Assembly: GCA_030680295.1 (NCBI GenBank)
Contig: JAUXVU010000003.1
Location: 1-42,621 of the forward strand
Direction of reading: 5' to 3'
From: Moraxellaceae bacterium
Lineage (GTDB): Bacteria; Pseudomonadota; Gammaproteobacteria; Pseudomonadales; Moraxellaceae
DNA: 42,621 nt
Shown here: positions 23,854 through 32,246 of the stretch, one piece after another
Position numbering within the stretch: the stretch's first letter is position 1
Layout: the number at the start of each line of letters is the position of its first letter
Program-made: the position numbers and the translations under genes
Notes under the pieces: model-generated
The model's input: the letters and a program-made list of their open reading frames with translations, nothing else
What the model was told of the DNA's origin: nothing
Database searches by the model: none

Positions 23854-24582
23854 TCAGTGATCTGCCAGCTGTAATACACGCTGTGAATTATGACGAACAA
23901 GATACCCAGAGGCCTGAGGGCCATCGGGCAATACCAATTGAAAACGCTGCGACAAAGGTGCAGCCGTTGGCAACACATCGCCAGGCTGCAATTGATCAAG
24001 TGCAGCTACTGACACCCGTTCAAGCGGTAAAAAAACACGAAGGGAAACACGCGTCGAACCAATGACATCGTCGCGACGATTGAGTGCTTTTTGTGGCGGA
24101 GGCACTGGAAGAAATTGATTTAGCAATGATGCATCAATGACCAAAGTGATTGCTGATTCTGCAATCTGCATCACGACGCGTGGACTCGTATATAAAGACT
24201 GGGATGGGGCAGCCTGAACAACTGCAGTAACTTTTTCCATACCGATCGCAGCCAGTACTGAGTTCACTAACGCAAGCTTAGCTTGCTCAATTAATGCGAC
24301 TGCCACAGCATCGTTGGGCAGTTCTTTAATGCCCGCAAATACTTGACCATGCCAATCTAAATTGCTGTCGTAACCAACCCAAATCTTCCCATCCGACAGT
24401 TCAGCACAGACCCACTCAGCATGTGTAATTTGCTCAGCACCTGCCTCACTCACATGAATTTTGTCTTGGGTATGATTGACTGCGTTGAAGCACCACTCCT
24501 TACACCAAGAGAGCCATGCTTCGGGTAGCAGCTGACGGGCGTTCTGCAAGCGTGTGCTACCAACAAATCCCCAAGGCACCAT
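23854..24582 (-). CDS. Short FliM/SctQ-like SpoA protein
   Basis: 242 aa, against about 330 for FliM. ATG 24582 follows GAGGGGG. The C-terminal third is a SpoA domain: GSTRVSLRVFLPLERVSVAAL, LQPGDVLPTAAPLSQRFQLVLPDG and GYLVRHNSQRVLQL. The N-terminal part does not show the EN[DE]hGxxxE-type CheY-binding start of FliM, nor the GGPG-type FliG-binding middle motif. In size and layout it resembles injectisome SctQ. It occupies the fliM position, immediately before fliN. Confidence 0.75.
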   Translation of the reverse strand: MVPWGFVGSTRLQNARQLLPEAWLSWCKEWCFNAVNHTQDKIHVSEAGAEQITHAEWVCAELSDGKIWVGYDSNLDWHGQVFAGIKELPNDAVAVALIEQAKLALVNSVLAAIGMEKVTAVVQAAPSQSLYTSPRVVMQIAESAITLVIDASLLNQFLPVPPPQKALNRRDDVIGSTRVSLRVFLPLERVSVAALDQLQPGDVLPTAAPLSQRFQLVLPDGPQASGYLVRHNSQRVLQLADH

Positions 24583-24584
24583 GA

Positions 24585-25745
24585 TCAACCCCCTCGTGTG
24601 CTGTTATAAAGCTGCTCTAGCATTTCATTAGAAACAGTCATGACACGCGAGCTGGCTTGATATCCTCGTTGAATAATCAAGATGTCACCAAACTCTTGCG
24701 CTAGGTCGACATTTGACAGCTCAATGTAGCCACCCTTGATTCCACCAAACTGAGACTGGGCAGGACGGCCATATATAGGCTGCATATTCCTTGAGGCTCG
24801 ATAGAGTGAATCTGAGCCCATTTGTAGCCCAGAAAAGTCACCAAAATCAGCAAGTGCTAGCTGAGCACTATCACGGCGCTCACCGTTGGTATAACTCAGT
24901 TTCATCATACCTTTTTCATCAAATGCCAAACCCATTAGGCCAGACACTGCACTGCCATTTGTCACACGTGCTGATAGTGTATGGCTTGCGCCACTACTGA
25001 CTTGGTAAGACTGGTTGAAGCTGCCTGGCTCACCAAAATCCAACGAAATAATTTGCTCACTCGTTTCAGTAAGTTTGAAGGCAATAACATTTTTATCGAC
25101 CGCTGGACTACCGTCTGGATTGAAGACAACCTCACCTGAATGCAGCAATTCACCTTCTGCATTCGTTACATCGACCTTCCAACTATGCTCAGGCACTTCC
25201 TGGGGTGTGAATGTAATGGTTAGGCTTTGTCGCGTACCTGTTTCGTCAAACACCTGAACCGCCTGAATTACATGATTCTCTTCAAACGGTCCTGAACGAG
25301 CCAAGCTTCCAAGCATTTCTACTGTCGTCGTTGCCGTCGGTGGCAATGCGCGATGGTCTTTGATATTGATTTCACTTAATTGACCTGCTGCATTAATACC
25401 CATCACTCGCAGTGCAGACACTGACTCAACAAGATAGCCCTCTCGATCAATCCGAAACTGACCTGCGCGGGTATATAAATACTCACCCGCGTCATTTTTC
25501 AGGACAAAAAAGCCACTACCCTCAATCGCGACATCCGTATCGTTGCCCGTCTGCCGAGCTTCGCCAGAAGCTGTCCGCATTGATGTTGTTGCCACATCGG
25601 CGCCATAACCTTGTCCAACACTTCTGAAGAACGTATCTGACCCGCGGTAACCCGGAGTATTCATATTGGATACGTTGCTCGACACATTATCCAAGCCTTT
25701 AGAAAAGGCTAACAAACCACTCATACCATTAAAAAATGCCTGCAT
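24585..25745 (-). CDS. flgE: Flagellar hook protein FlgE
   Basis: 386 aa. The N-terminal rod-hook motif is NGMSGLLAFSKGLDNVSSNVSNMNTPGYRG; the C-terminal one is GGYIELSNVDLAQEFGDILIIQRGYQASSRVMTVSNEMLEQLYNS. The middle has the FlgE beta domains (VEMLGSLARS, VFDETGTRQSLTITF). It polymerises into the hook outside the outer membrane. RBS AAAAGGA before ATG. In this operon it is the outermost structural protein encoded. Confidence 0.9.
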   Translation of the reverse strand: MQAFFNGMSGLLAFSKGLDNVSSNVSNMNTPGYRGSDTFFRSVGQGYGADVATTSMRTASGEARQTGNDTDVAIEGSGFFVLKNDAGEYLYTRAGQFRIDREGYLVESVSALRVMGINAAGQLSEINIKDHRALPPTATTTVEMLGSLARSGPFEENHVIQAVQVFDETGTRQSLTITFTPQEVPEHSWKVDVTNAEGELLHSGEVVFNPDGSPAVDKNVIAFKLTETSEQIISLDFGEPGSFNQSYQVSSGASHTLSARVTNGSAVSGLMGLAFDEKGMMKLSYTNGERRDSAQLALADFGDFSGLQMGSDSLYRASRNMQPIYGRPAQSQFGGIKGGYIELSNVDLAQEFGDILIIQRGYQASSRVMTVSNEMLEQLYNSTRGG

Positions 25746-25759
25746 AGTCGTGTCCTTTT

Positions 25760-26176
25760 CTAGAGTCGAACTAAGGTAACTTGAGAGAGCCTGACATCTG
25801 TCATAACTGAACCACCTGTAGCACTCACCGTTAATAAAGGGCCATTCGTGGTGAAGTTAATCGCAGTCACGGTACCGACCATGCCTTCACCCGTGTTGTC
25901 ACTCACTTGTACCTGCTTACCCAGCAGACTTAGTGACTGCGAAGATGCACTCATGGCCACTAAATTATTAGTGCTTTCGTTAGTAACACGTGTTTGCTCA
26001 AGGTTGGCAAACTGGGCCATCTGAGCAAGAAACTCACGATTATTTATGGGCTCAAGTGGGTCTTGAAACGTCAGCTCTGTCAAAAATAGCTTGATGAAGT
26101 CAGACTGATCTAATCGACTTTGCCCTAACTCAGAAGCTGTCGCGCCTAATGGCGCTCCAATTGCATCAATGGCCAT
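25760..26176 (-). CDS. flgD: Hook-capping scaffold protein FlgD, short
   Basis: 138 aa from ATG 26176, which has GGAGG seven bases upstream and overlaps the fliK stop by 11 bases. Longer ORF starts lie inside fliK. The conserved part is SDFIKLFLTELTFQDPLEPINNREFLAQMAQFANLEQ and SLLGKQVQVSD. The C-terminal Ig-like domains of enterobacterial FlgD (231 aa) are absent. FlgD caps the growing hook. Confidence 0.85.
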   Translation of the reverse strand: MAIDAIGAPLGATASELGQSRLDQSDFIKLFLTELTFQDPLEPINNREFLAQMAQFANLEQTRVTNESTNNLVAMSASSQSLSLLGKQVQVSDNTGEGMVGTVTAINFTTNGPLLTVSATGGSVMTDVRLSQVTLVRL

Positions 26177-26870
26177 TCTTACCTCCAGCAAATACCTGTC
26201 CATTGAGCCAGACATTAGTCGGCTCAACGCCCAAATCAGCTAAGCGATGCAATAAATCCTCTAACACACTCGTGCACTCGGCTTCAGACATAAAGTAGTC
26301 ACGTACCACGAGCGATAAGCGCTGCTCGTCGCCTAACAACTGCCATCGTTTTTCTAGTAATCGCGCAGCAATCAAGGCACTGGTTTCACGCTGTATGACA
26401 TCTACAGAGATAGGATTTGAGCGTAATTTAATGGTGATTTGATTTCGCCAATGTCCCGTCGGCTGCTGGTTTAATTCAGCATCAATCATGGCAAGGTTCG
26501 ATACTGTGGATGTTGCAAGTGGTGATACCGGCAATGAAGGCTGTTCAGCCGTTTTCTCTAAAAACTCATGGTCAAACTGATTGAGTTGCGACGTCAAATA
26601 TGACAGATGAATGCCGGCCTGAAGTCCCAGCTCATATAATTTTGTGGCTGCAACTTCACCACGCTCCGTCACCTCAATCGATTGCTGATAGGCATGACCC
26701 TCAGTAGCCAACATTACTCCCTCTTTAGGGATGTCACTGACACTTTGAGCATTTAATGGTGTTATCGGCAGGCCTAGCCGCGACTTAAAGTCATTAGCAC
26801 GATCATGTGTTGGAATCACAGGTGGACGCTCTCCACCAGCACCTAATGAAAATGCAATTTTGACGCTCAT
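26166..26870 (-). CDS. Probable FliK (hook-length control position), divergent
   Basis: 234 aa in the place between fliJ and flgD where fliK normally sits. Similarity to the FliK C-terminal hook domain is weak: ITIKLRSNPISVDVIQ and LEDLLHRLADLGVEPTNVWLNGQ are the only suggestive segments. It is much shorter than usual FliK (about 370-400 aa). ATG overlaps the fliJ stop (ATGA). The family assignment rests mainly on position. Confidence 0.55.
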   Translation of the reverse strand: MSVKIAFSLGAGGERPPVIPTHDRANDFKSRLGLPITPLNAQSVSDIPKEGVMLATEGHAYQQSIEVTERGEVAATKLYELGLQAGIHLSYLTSQLNQFDHEFLEKTAEQPSLPVSPLATSTVSNLAMIDAELNQQPTGHWRNQITIKLRSNPISVDVIQRETSALIAARLLEKRWQLLGDEQRLSLVVRDYFMSEAECTSVLEDLLHRLADLGVEPTNVWLNGQVFAGGKNGH

Positions 26871-27322
26871 CGTGCTGCTCCCTGTCGACAGCCTGACTCG
26901 AAAATCTCAATTTGCTCACGCTCTTGAGCATGCGCAATGGCGACTGCTTTGACTTTGTCATGTGCCATTGTCATGGCGTCCATTTCCAGCCTCGAACCAG
27001 CCGCGGCTGCCGTTGCTTGCTGAACAGCTTTACGAGCTTCTATCAGACGCTGCTGGCGTGTTTGCACATTGGTTCTTATTTCCATAAGCGCCAGTAATCG
27101 TTGCTCAACCATTGCAGGATCAAGGTTGTCGCCTATACCAATTAATCGGTGATATTGCTCTTGCAAAACACGATATTGAGACAAGTCCCGTTGTTGCAGT
27201 TGTTCAAGTTGACGTTGGTGTTGCATCGCTCGGGCTAACACTTGTTGAGACTTTTCAAACTGTAGTGACCGCCAGCGCAAAGCCGATGCAAGTTGACGCT
27301 TACGTCGAGATAGCTCAAGCAT
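26867..27322 (-). CDS. fliJ: Flagellar export chaperone FliJ-like
   Basis: 151 aa from ATG 27322, overlapping the fliI stop by 8 bases, with GGGGCGG upstream. It is almost entirely a charged coiled coil (SRRKRQLASALRWRSLQFEKSQ ... REQIEIFESGCRQ), as in FliJ, the stalk that couples the ATPase FliI to the FlhA ring. Confidence 0.75.
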   Translation of the reverse strand: MLELSRRKRQLASALRWRSLQFEKSQQVLARAMQHQRQLEQLQQRDLSQYRVLQEQYHRLIGIGDNLDPAMVEQRLLALMEIRTNVQTRQQRLIEARKAVQQATAAAAGSRLEMDAMTMAHDKVKAVAIAHAQEREQIEIFESGCRQGAAR

Positions 27323-28658
27323 GTTGCACCGCCCCAGCAAGCTTTGTTGCAATGGTTTTTAGTCGTTGCCATGACTCATCGACACGTACATGCTCTAACG
27401 GTGTTTGTCGCAAGAAACGATCAATTTCAGGCTTGAGTTCGATTGTTTTATCAAGCAATGCGTTAACGCCTCGCTCATATATTCCCAACGTAATTAAGTC
27501 TTCTTTGTCGGTGTAGGCCGCCAGTGCACTCGACACCTGTGCAGCCTGCGATGCTTGATCTGAGGAATGAAGGACTCCAGCCAAACGACTAATGCTGTGT
27601 AAAACATCAATGGCAGGGAAATGTCCACGTGAGGCTACGTGGCGACTGAGTACGATATGGCCATCGAGAATGGCACGCATATGATCGGAGACAGGTTCAT
27701 TCATATCGTCTCCTTCTACCAATACCGTATAAATTCCGGTGATTGAGCCTTGCCCATTCAATGCACCTGTTCGCTCCAACAATGGCGGCAATAATGCAAA
27801 TACCGACGGCGGATAACCACGACTTCCCATGGCCTCTCCCGTTGCTAGCCCAATCTCTCGTTGTGCCAATGCAAATCGCGTAATTGAGTCCATAATCAAC
27901 AGCACATGCCGACCACGCTGCCTAAAATCTTCCGCAATCACGGTTGCGGTATAAGCCGCTTGGCGCCTCAACACAGCAGGTTGCTCAGCTGCTGCGGCAA
28001 TCACTACAACCCGCTTAAGCCCTTGCGGACCAAGACTGTCTCGAATGAAGTCACCAACTTCACGGCCTCGCTCACCGATCAGTGCAATCACAATGACATC
28101 AGCATCGGCATGTTTCGCTAACATGCCCAGCAAAGTGCTTTTACCAACACCACTGCCTGCAAAAATTCCAATGCGTTGACCACGCCCGAGTGGCGTAAAT
28201 ACATCAACGGCTTTAACACCGGTCGCCATCACTTGCTGAATTGGCACTCGGTGCAAAGGGTTAATCGGTGCCGTAGTTCGAGGCCGACGAGGGAGAGCAT
28301 GAGATAACGGTTTATCATCTAAAGGACGACAGCTTGCATCGAGTACTCGACCTAATAACTCATCGCCTACAGGCACTTCCAAAGCAACGCCTCTAGCAAT
28401 CACTTCACTATCAAGACACAACCCTTCCACTGGGCCATGCGGCATGAGCAAAACATAATCACTTCTTAAGCCAACAACTTCGGCCACTACCGAATCACCG
28501 CCTCGTGCCGGCACAATATCAACCAGCTCGCCCAAACGAACATCGAGTCCCGTGGCTTCCAAAATTAGACCTTGAATAGCCGTCAGACGCCCTAAACGGC
28601 GGCACAACCTGACGCGTTGTACCCGTTGTGTTAGTTCAGACTCAATTGCTTGCCACAT
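27315..28658 (-). CDS. fliI: Flagellum-specific ATPase FliI
   Basis: 447 aa, normal length. Walker A FAGSGVGKST at 166-175; family motif IGERGREVGDFI; Walker B HVLLIMDSITRFALAQREI; and RGYPPSVFALLPPLLERTG, all typical of FliI/SctN. It energises export. The start overlaps the fliH 3' end by 17 bases with AGGGAG upstream. Confidence 0.95.
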   Translation of the reverse strand: MWQAIESELTQRVQRVRLCRRLGRLTAIQGLILEATGLDVRLGELVDIVPARGGDSVVAEVVGLRSDYVLLMPHGPVEGLCLDSEVIARGVALEVPVGDELLGRVLDASCRPLDDKPLSHALPRRPRTTAPINPLHRVPIQQVMATGVKAVDVFTPLGRGQRIGIFAGSGVGKSTLLGMLAKHADADVIVIALIGERGREVGDFIRDSLGPQGLKRVVVIAAAAEQPAVLRRQAAYTATVIAEDFRQRGRHVLLIMDSITRFALAQREIGLATGEAMGSRGYPPSVFALLPPLLERTGALNGQGSITGIYTVLVEGDDMNEPVSDHMRAILDGHIVLSRHVASRGHFPAIDVLHSISRLAGVLHSSDQASQAAQVSSALAAYTDKEDLITLGIYERGVNALLDKTIELKPEIDRFLRQTPLEHVRVDESWQRLKTIATKLAGAVQHA

Positions 28659-29325
28659 GAGTCACTCCCTGTGAGCTCAACAATGCCTTTTTAAGCGCAT
28701 CCCACTGAACTTCTAACCCCGCTTCGAGCCGACCCGTACCATGATCAATGACGCAATTACCGCTCACTAGATTAGCGTCTGAGACCAAATGAGCCAGCAA
28801 CGACTCATGCAGCCCTGAAGACTTCATCTGCTCATAGTCCACAGCCGAAAGGTGTATTCGTAACGGACCCTCTAAACGATAAGTGTCAAGCGTTTGCGCC
28901 ACCATATCCGGCACTAAAGGACGCAGCTGCTGATGTTGGCCCAGTAGCTTTAATGTCGCCAACAATGCCAGACGCCCAATCATAGGCTCCATGCTTTGCA
29001 GTAACTCTGCCTGCGCTTTCTGTAAGGATTCGACAACTGTTTTCAATTGGCTTTGCTGATCCAGAAAAGCTTGTTTTAGCTTTTTCTCTTCGGCCTGCCA
29101 TTGCTCACGAGCTGCCGCCAGCCCACGCTGACTAGCCTCTTTTTGTAACTGCATTAGCTCATCAGCAAACTGCTCGCGTAATTGGTTACGTATAGCGTTT
29201 TGATCAGGAGCAGCCACGACATCATTTTTAACCGGAGGCACCGGCACGCTTGGGCCTGGTAAGCGGCGCGTTCCCGTTCCCATAATCGGCTGGCGTAAAA
29301 CAGCTGTTGAATTATCCTTGAACAT
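28642..29325 (-). CDS. fliH: Flagellar assembly protein FliH
   Basis: 227 aa from ATG 29325. N-terminal Pro/charged region, a long coiled coil (LREQFADELMQLQKEASQRG, EKKLKQAFLDQQSQLKTVV) and a C-terminal domain with LHESLLAHLVSDANLVSGNCVIDHGTGRLEAGLEVQWDAL. This is the FliH/SctL stator pattern (the GRLDAGLDTQ-type motif). It binds FliI and FliN. The start overlaps the end of the FliG-position protein by 14 bases. Confidence 0.85.
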   Translation of the reverse strand: MFKDNSTAVLRQPIMGTGTRRLPGPSVPVPPVKNDVVAAPDQNAIRNQLREQFADELMQLQKEASQRGLAAAREQWQAEEKKLKQAFLDQQSQLKTVVESLQKAQAELLQSMEPMIGRLALLATLKLLGQHQQLRPLVPDMVAQTLDTYRLEGPLRIHLSAVDYEQMKSSGLHESLLAHLVSDANLVSGNCVIDHGTGRLEAGLEVQWDALKKALLSSQGVTHVASN

Positions 29326-29773
29326 GGCTGGCCTCAACGTTAGGCATCAAATGATCTCTTAATGCCATGACCAGTGCTGGTGGCACAGCAATATCAGCAA
29401 ACTGCTGATCCCAATGCCGTATTTGATCAATTGCAGGTAACGCACTCATGACCAGGTTACGTTGCTGAACTGAATGTCCCTGTAACAACAAAGCAGCCCA
29501 GCATGGGTGTTCCGCCTTAGCAACAAGATCATGTAAAGCAACATCCGTTGGCAAAATAGAAGCCAGGTTTGCAAATTCAGCTTGATTTGGCTGCCCTAAA
29601 ATTGCAGCAATAACTGTTGGGTCTTTAGCCAGCCCCAATTCATTAATTTCCTGCAATAAACCGTCGATCGTTTGACGCTGCTCATCACTCAGCTGCTCAA
29701 GCACCCACACCCTGTCATCCACATGAATACATGCCAAACGGATGGCCAACTGTCGTAATGAGGCGCTTTCCAT
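29312..29773 (-). CDS. Unrecognised short protein in the fliG position
   Basis: 153 aa from ATG 29773, with AAGGAAAGTGA upstream, two bases after the fliF stop; the longer frame starts inside fliF. It is helical: SLRQLAIRLACIHVDDRVWVLEQL, DEQRQTIDGLLQEINELG, HPCWAALLLQG and QIRHWDQQF. It lacks the length (about 330 aa) and the conserved charged C-terminal torque helix of FliG. In flagella the slot between fliF and fliH encodes FliG; in injectisomes it encodes SctK. This protein may therefore be a reduced FliG or a SctK-like adaptor linking the MS ring to the FliM-like protein. Identity is not established. Confidence 0.6.
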   Translation of the reverse strand: MESASLRQLAIRLACIHVDDRVWVLEQLSDEQRQTIDGLLQEINELGLAKDPTVIAAILGQPNQAEFANLASILPTDVALHDLVAKAEHPCWAALLLQGHSVQQRNLVMSALPAIDQIRHWDQQFADIAVPPALVMALRDHLMPNVEASHVQG

Positions 29774-29775
29774 GC

Positions 29776-31149
29776 TCACTTTCCTTCTTGTAACCAACGT
29801 CGTAAGTCCATCAATAATTGCTCACGTTCATCGACAGACAAACGCGTCATATGAGTAGATTGCTTCCGATTCTCTCGCCACAACAGCACGCAACTGACAA
29901 CAAGAAAAAGTCCAAATAGTGCAAGCCCTGCAGCCAACCAATACTGCTTACTATTCTCGGTCATTGTTAATGTTGACGTTGGCAATGTTGTAGGGCTACT
30001 TGATACAGCACCCTCTACATAATCGGCTGCCGAAGCATCCGATAGATTAGGTGGCATATAGGTGATGACTAAGGTATCGCCACGGTTTGGAGAGAGGCCT
30101 AAGGCTGCCTCCAACACGCGCTGCATTTCATTCATGACTTCGTCGCTTTGAGGCACGGACAACACAATACCGACACTGACACGCTCAATCACACCAACTG
30201 CATGCTCAGTTTCAGATCGCTGTTTACCAACAACATATTCAACTTCACGTGTTTGCTGATTACGCGCCTGTACTGCCTCATCACCACTGGAGTTTGAGCT
30301 CAGTTGTTTCTCACGCAAAATGGGTGATTGGCCAGTAACAACAGGCAGCTCACTCACTGACTTAACACGATCAAAATTCATCAACACGCGAACCGACACT
30401 TGGGCGCCTTGCGTACCAAAGGATCGTTGTAAAAGCTGCATGACTTTGTCCTGCAGCTCACGCTCTAAACCCATCGACAGTTGAAAGCGCTCAGGTATTG
30501 CCGCAACACCATCACCCGCACTTAAAGCGCGCCCTTCTTCATCTAAAATGACGACGTGCTCTTGCGTCATACCATCAACTGCAGATGCAACCAAGTGTTG
30601 AATTCCCTGCACTTGCTTCGTGTTCAACACTACATTTGGTCGCAAACGAACAATCACAGAAGCCTTGGGGTGATCAGCATCTGCTTGATATAAACCAGCG
30701 CGCTTCAACGTCAAATGCACGCGTGCAAATTTGACCTCAGAAATTGTCATAACTGAACGAGCAAGCTCCCCTTCTAAGGCACGCTGATAATTGATTTTTT
30801 GGCTGAACTCGGACATGCCGTAATCAGCTTTATCAAACAACTCATAACCCACGCCACTTCGTGTGGGAATGCCGGCTTCAGCCAAATGAATACGTGCCTG
30901 CCCAATATGCTCTGATGGCACCTCAATAAGGCCTTCTTTGACATTGATACGATAAGGCACTTGCCATTGGCTCAAAATCGCCAACATGTCGGCTTGTGAC
31001 GACTCAGTTGCCTCCTTATGCAAAGGCACATAACTCGGCTTCATCACCCACCAAATGGCCACGATCAACAATATGGCAATCGCTATTGCCCCTGTAATGA
31101 ACAATAAAGAGCGCTCTGCGATCAGTTCAGAAAATTTCTGTTCACTCAT
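29776..31149 (-). CDS. fliF: MS-ring protein FliF, short C-terminus
   Basis: 457 aa, against about 550-570 in typical FliF. TM1 is LLFITGAIAIAILLIVAIWWV (16-36). The ring-building motifs YELFDKADYGMSEFSQKINYQRALEGELAR, VKFARVHLTL and ASVIVRLRP are well kept. TM2 is near residue 405-425 (YWLAAGLALFGLFLVVSCVLLW). After TM2 only about 33 residues follow, ending SVDEREQLLMDLRRWLQEGK. The longer periplasmic segment and the usual FliG-binding tail are shortened. The start immediately follows the fliE stop (TAAATG). Confidence 0.9.
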   Translation of the reverse strand: MSEQKFSELIAERSLLFITGAIAIAILLIVAIWWVMKPSYVPLHKEATESSQADMLAILSQWQVPYRINVKEGLIEVPSEHIGQARIHLAEAGIPTRSGVGYELFDKADYGMSEFSQKINYQRALEGELARSVMTISEVKFARVHLTLKRAGLYQADADHPKASVIVRLRPNVVLNTKQVQGIQHLVASAVDGMTQEHVVILDEEGRALSAGDGVAAIPERFQLSMGLERELQDKVMQLLQRSFGTQGAQVSVRVLMNFDRVKSVSELPVVTGQSPILREKQLSSNSSGDEAVQARNQQTREVEYVVGKQRSETEHAVGVIERVSVGIVLSVPQSDEVMNEMQRVLEAALGLSPNRGDTLVITYMPPNLSDASAADYVEGAVSSSPTTLPTSTLTMTENSKQYWLAAGLALFGLFLVVSCVLLWRENRKQSTHMTRLSVDEREQLLMDLRRWLQEGK

Positions 31150-31455
31150 TTAGATCTGCATCCGTGTTAGCTCTTGATAGGCATCTATCAAGCGGTTCCG
31201 TATTTCAACAGCCATCTGCATGGATAACTTGGCCTGCTCCATTGCCATCACTAGCTCATGCGGAGATAAACGTTCACCCGCCGCATAAGCCGATAACATA
31301 GTGGTGGCCTGATTTGCTTGTGCATCTAACTTAGACAGCCCACTGGTAAGCAACCCAGCGAACTCTCCCGTCAATTTGTCTGTTGACCCTAACTGGTTTG
31401 TTGCAGCAACCAATTGCTCTGGACCCCAAGACACTGGCTCAATGGCAGTTGTCAT
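31150..31455 (-). CDS. fliE: Flagellar MS-ring/rod junction protein FliE
   Basis: 101 aa with the FliE core FAGLLTSGLSKLDAQANQAT, LSPHELVMAMEQAKLSMQMAVEIRNRLIDAYQELTRMQ and the usual RMQ ending. RBS AGGAAAATAAAG. Links FliF to the rod. Confidence 0.9.
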   Translation of the reverse strand: MTTAIEPVSWGPEQLVAATNQLGSTDKLTGEFAGLLTSGLSKLDAQANQATTMLSAYAAGERLSPHELVMAMEQAKLSMQMAVEIRNRLIDAYQELTRMQI

Positions 31456-31457
31456 CT

Positions 31458-31859
31458 TTATTTTCCTATTTCAAAAGCTTTAAGCGTCATTGCCCGCAGA
31501 CTGTTGTAGGCACGGATATTCGATTCATAAGCTCGTGTTGCGGATACCAGCGTCGCCATCTCACGAGCGGCATCAAGCTTTGGGTAGCGCACCATGCCAT
31601 CCATATCTGCTAATGGATGACCTGGCTCATGAGCAAGACGCACTTCATGTAATCGAGCCTCCGTTGCCTGAAGCTCATTTTTTGGCAGGCCTAAGTGTTG
31701 TGAAAACAGTGAGGGCATTGCAGCAGCCTGCAACGGTGATGCCACTCCCGGAGGTAATGCCACATTGGCCATGGCCAAGTTATGGCTAGCGACTTCAACA
31801 CGGCTGCGTTCATAGGTTAATCCGGCACGAATAACATCACTGACTTGATCTAGTTCCAT
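31458..31859 (-). CDS. flgC: Proximal rod protein FlgC
   Basis: 133 aa from ATG 31859, with GGAGG nine bases upstream; the TTG two codons earlier is not needed. N-terminal AGLTYERSRVEVASHNLAMANV; central VRYPKLDAAREMATLVSATRAYESNIRAYNSLRAMTLKAFEIG is the FlgC C-terminus. The usual NANTT/NTPGY motif is replaced by ANVALPPG. Confidence 0.9.
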   Translation of the reverse strand: MELDQVSDVIRAGLTYERSRVEVASHNLAMANVALPPGVASPLQAAAMPSLFSQHLGLPKNELQATEARLHEVRLAHEPGHPLADMDGMVRYPKLDAAREMATLVSATRAYESNIRAYNSLRAMTLKAFEIGK

Positions 31860-31861
31860 GC

Positions 31862-32239
31862 TCAACGACCTCCGCGCATCGCCAACTGCATTAAGGCAAA
31901 CTGACGTGAAACACTATCTGCCAACGCTTGATACCGTCCGCTGGCTGCTGACAAGTCCGCTACCTCACTATCCAATGCCACGGGTGCCGCATCACGACGC
32001 GGCATCACCTGCGCCGACAAATCCATGGCTTGCAATGTATGTAGAGCCTGCTTGAATGCAGAGGCATCACCATGAGCAAGTTGTAATGCTTGCATGGCAT
32101 CTCCCAGCTCAAGCCTCATCGAACGACTGCCGGGCACATTAGCCATGGCAATGTTATGAGCAGCCACTCGGGCTCTCGCCTCCTCCACACTCATGGATAG
32201 GCGCACAGCATCCAGTAAAACACCGACATCTGTTGTCAT
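31862..32239 (-). CDS. flgB: Proximal rod protein FlgB-like
   Basis: 125 aa from ATG 32239, with GTGAGAGTGAT upstream, eight bases after the flgI stop. The N-terminal AAHNIAMANVPGSRSM corresponds to the ANIANADTPGYKA motif, and the C-terminal VALDSEVADLSAASGRYQALADSVSRQFALMQLAMRG matches FlgB. The sequence is divergent. Confidence 0.8.
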   Translation of the reverse strand: MTTDVGVLLDAVRLSMSVEEARARVAAHNIAMANVPGSRSMRLELGDAMQALQLAHGDASAFKQALHTLQAMDLSAQVMPRRDAAPVALDSEVADLSAASGRYQALADSVSRQFALMQLAMRGGR

Positions 32240-32246
32240 ATCACTC

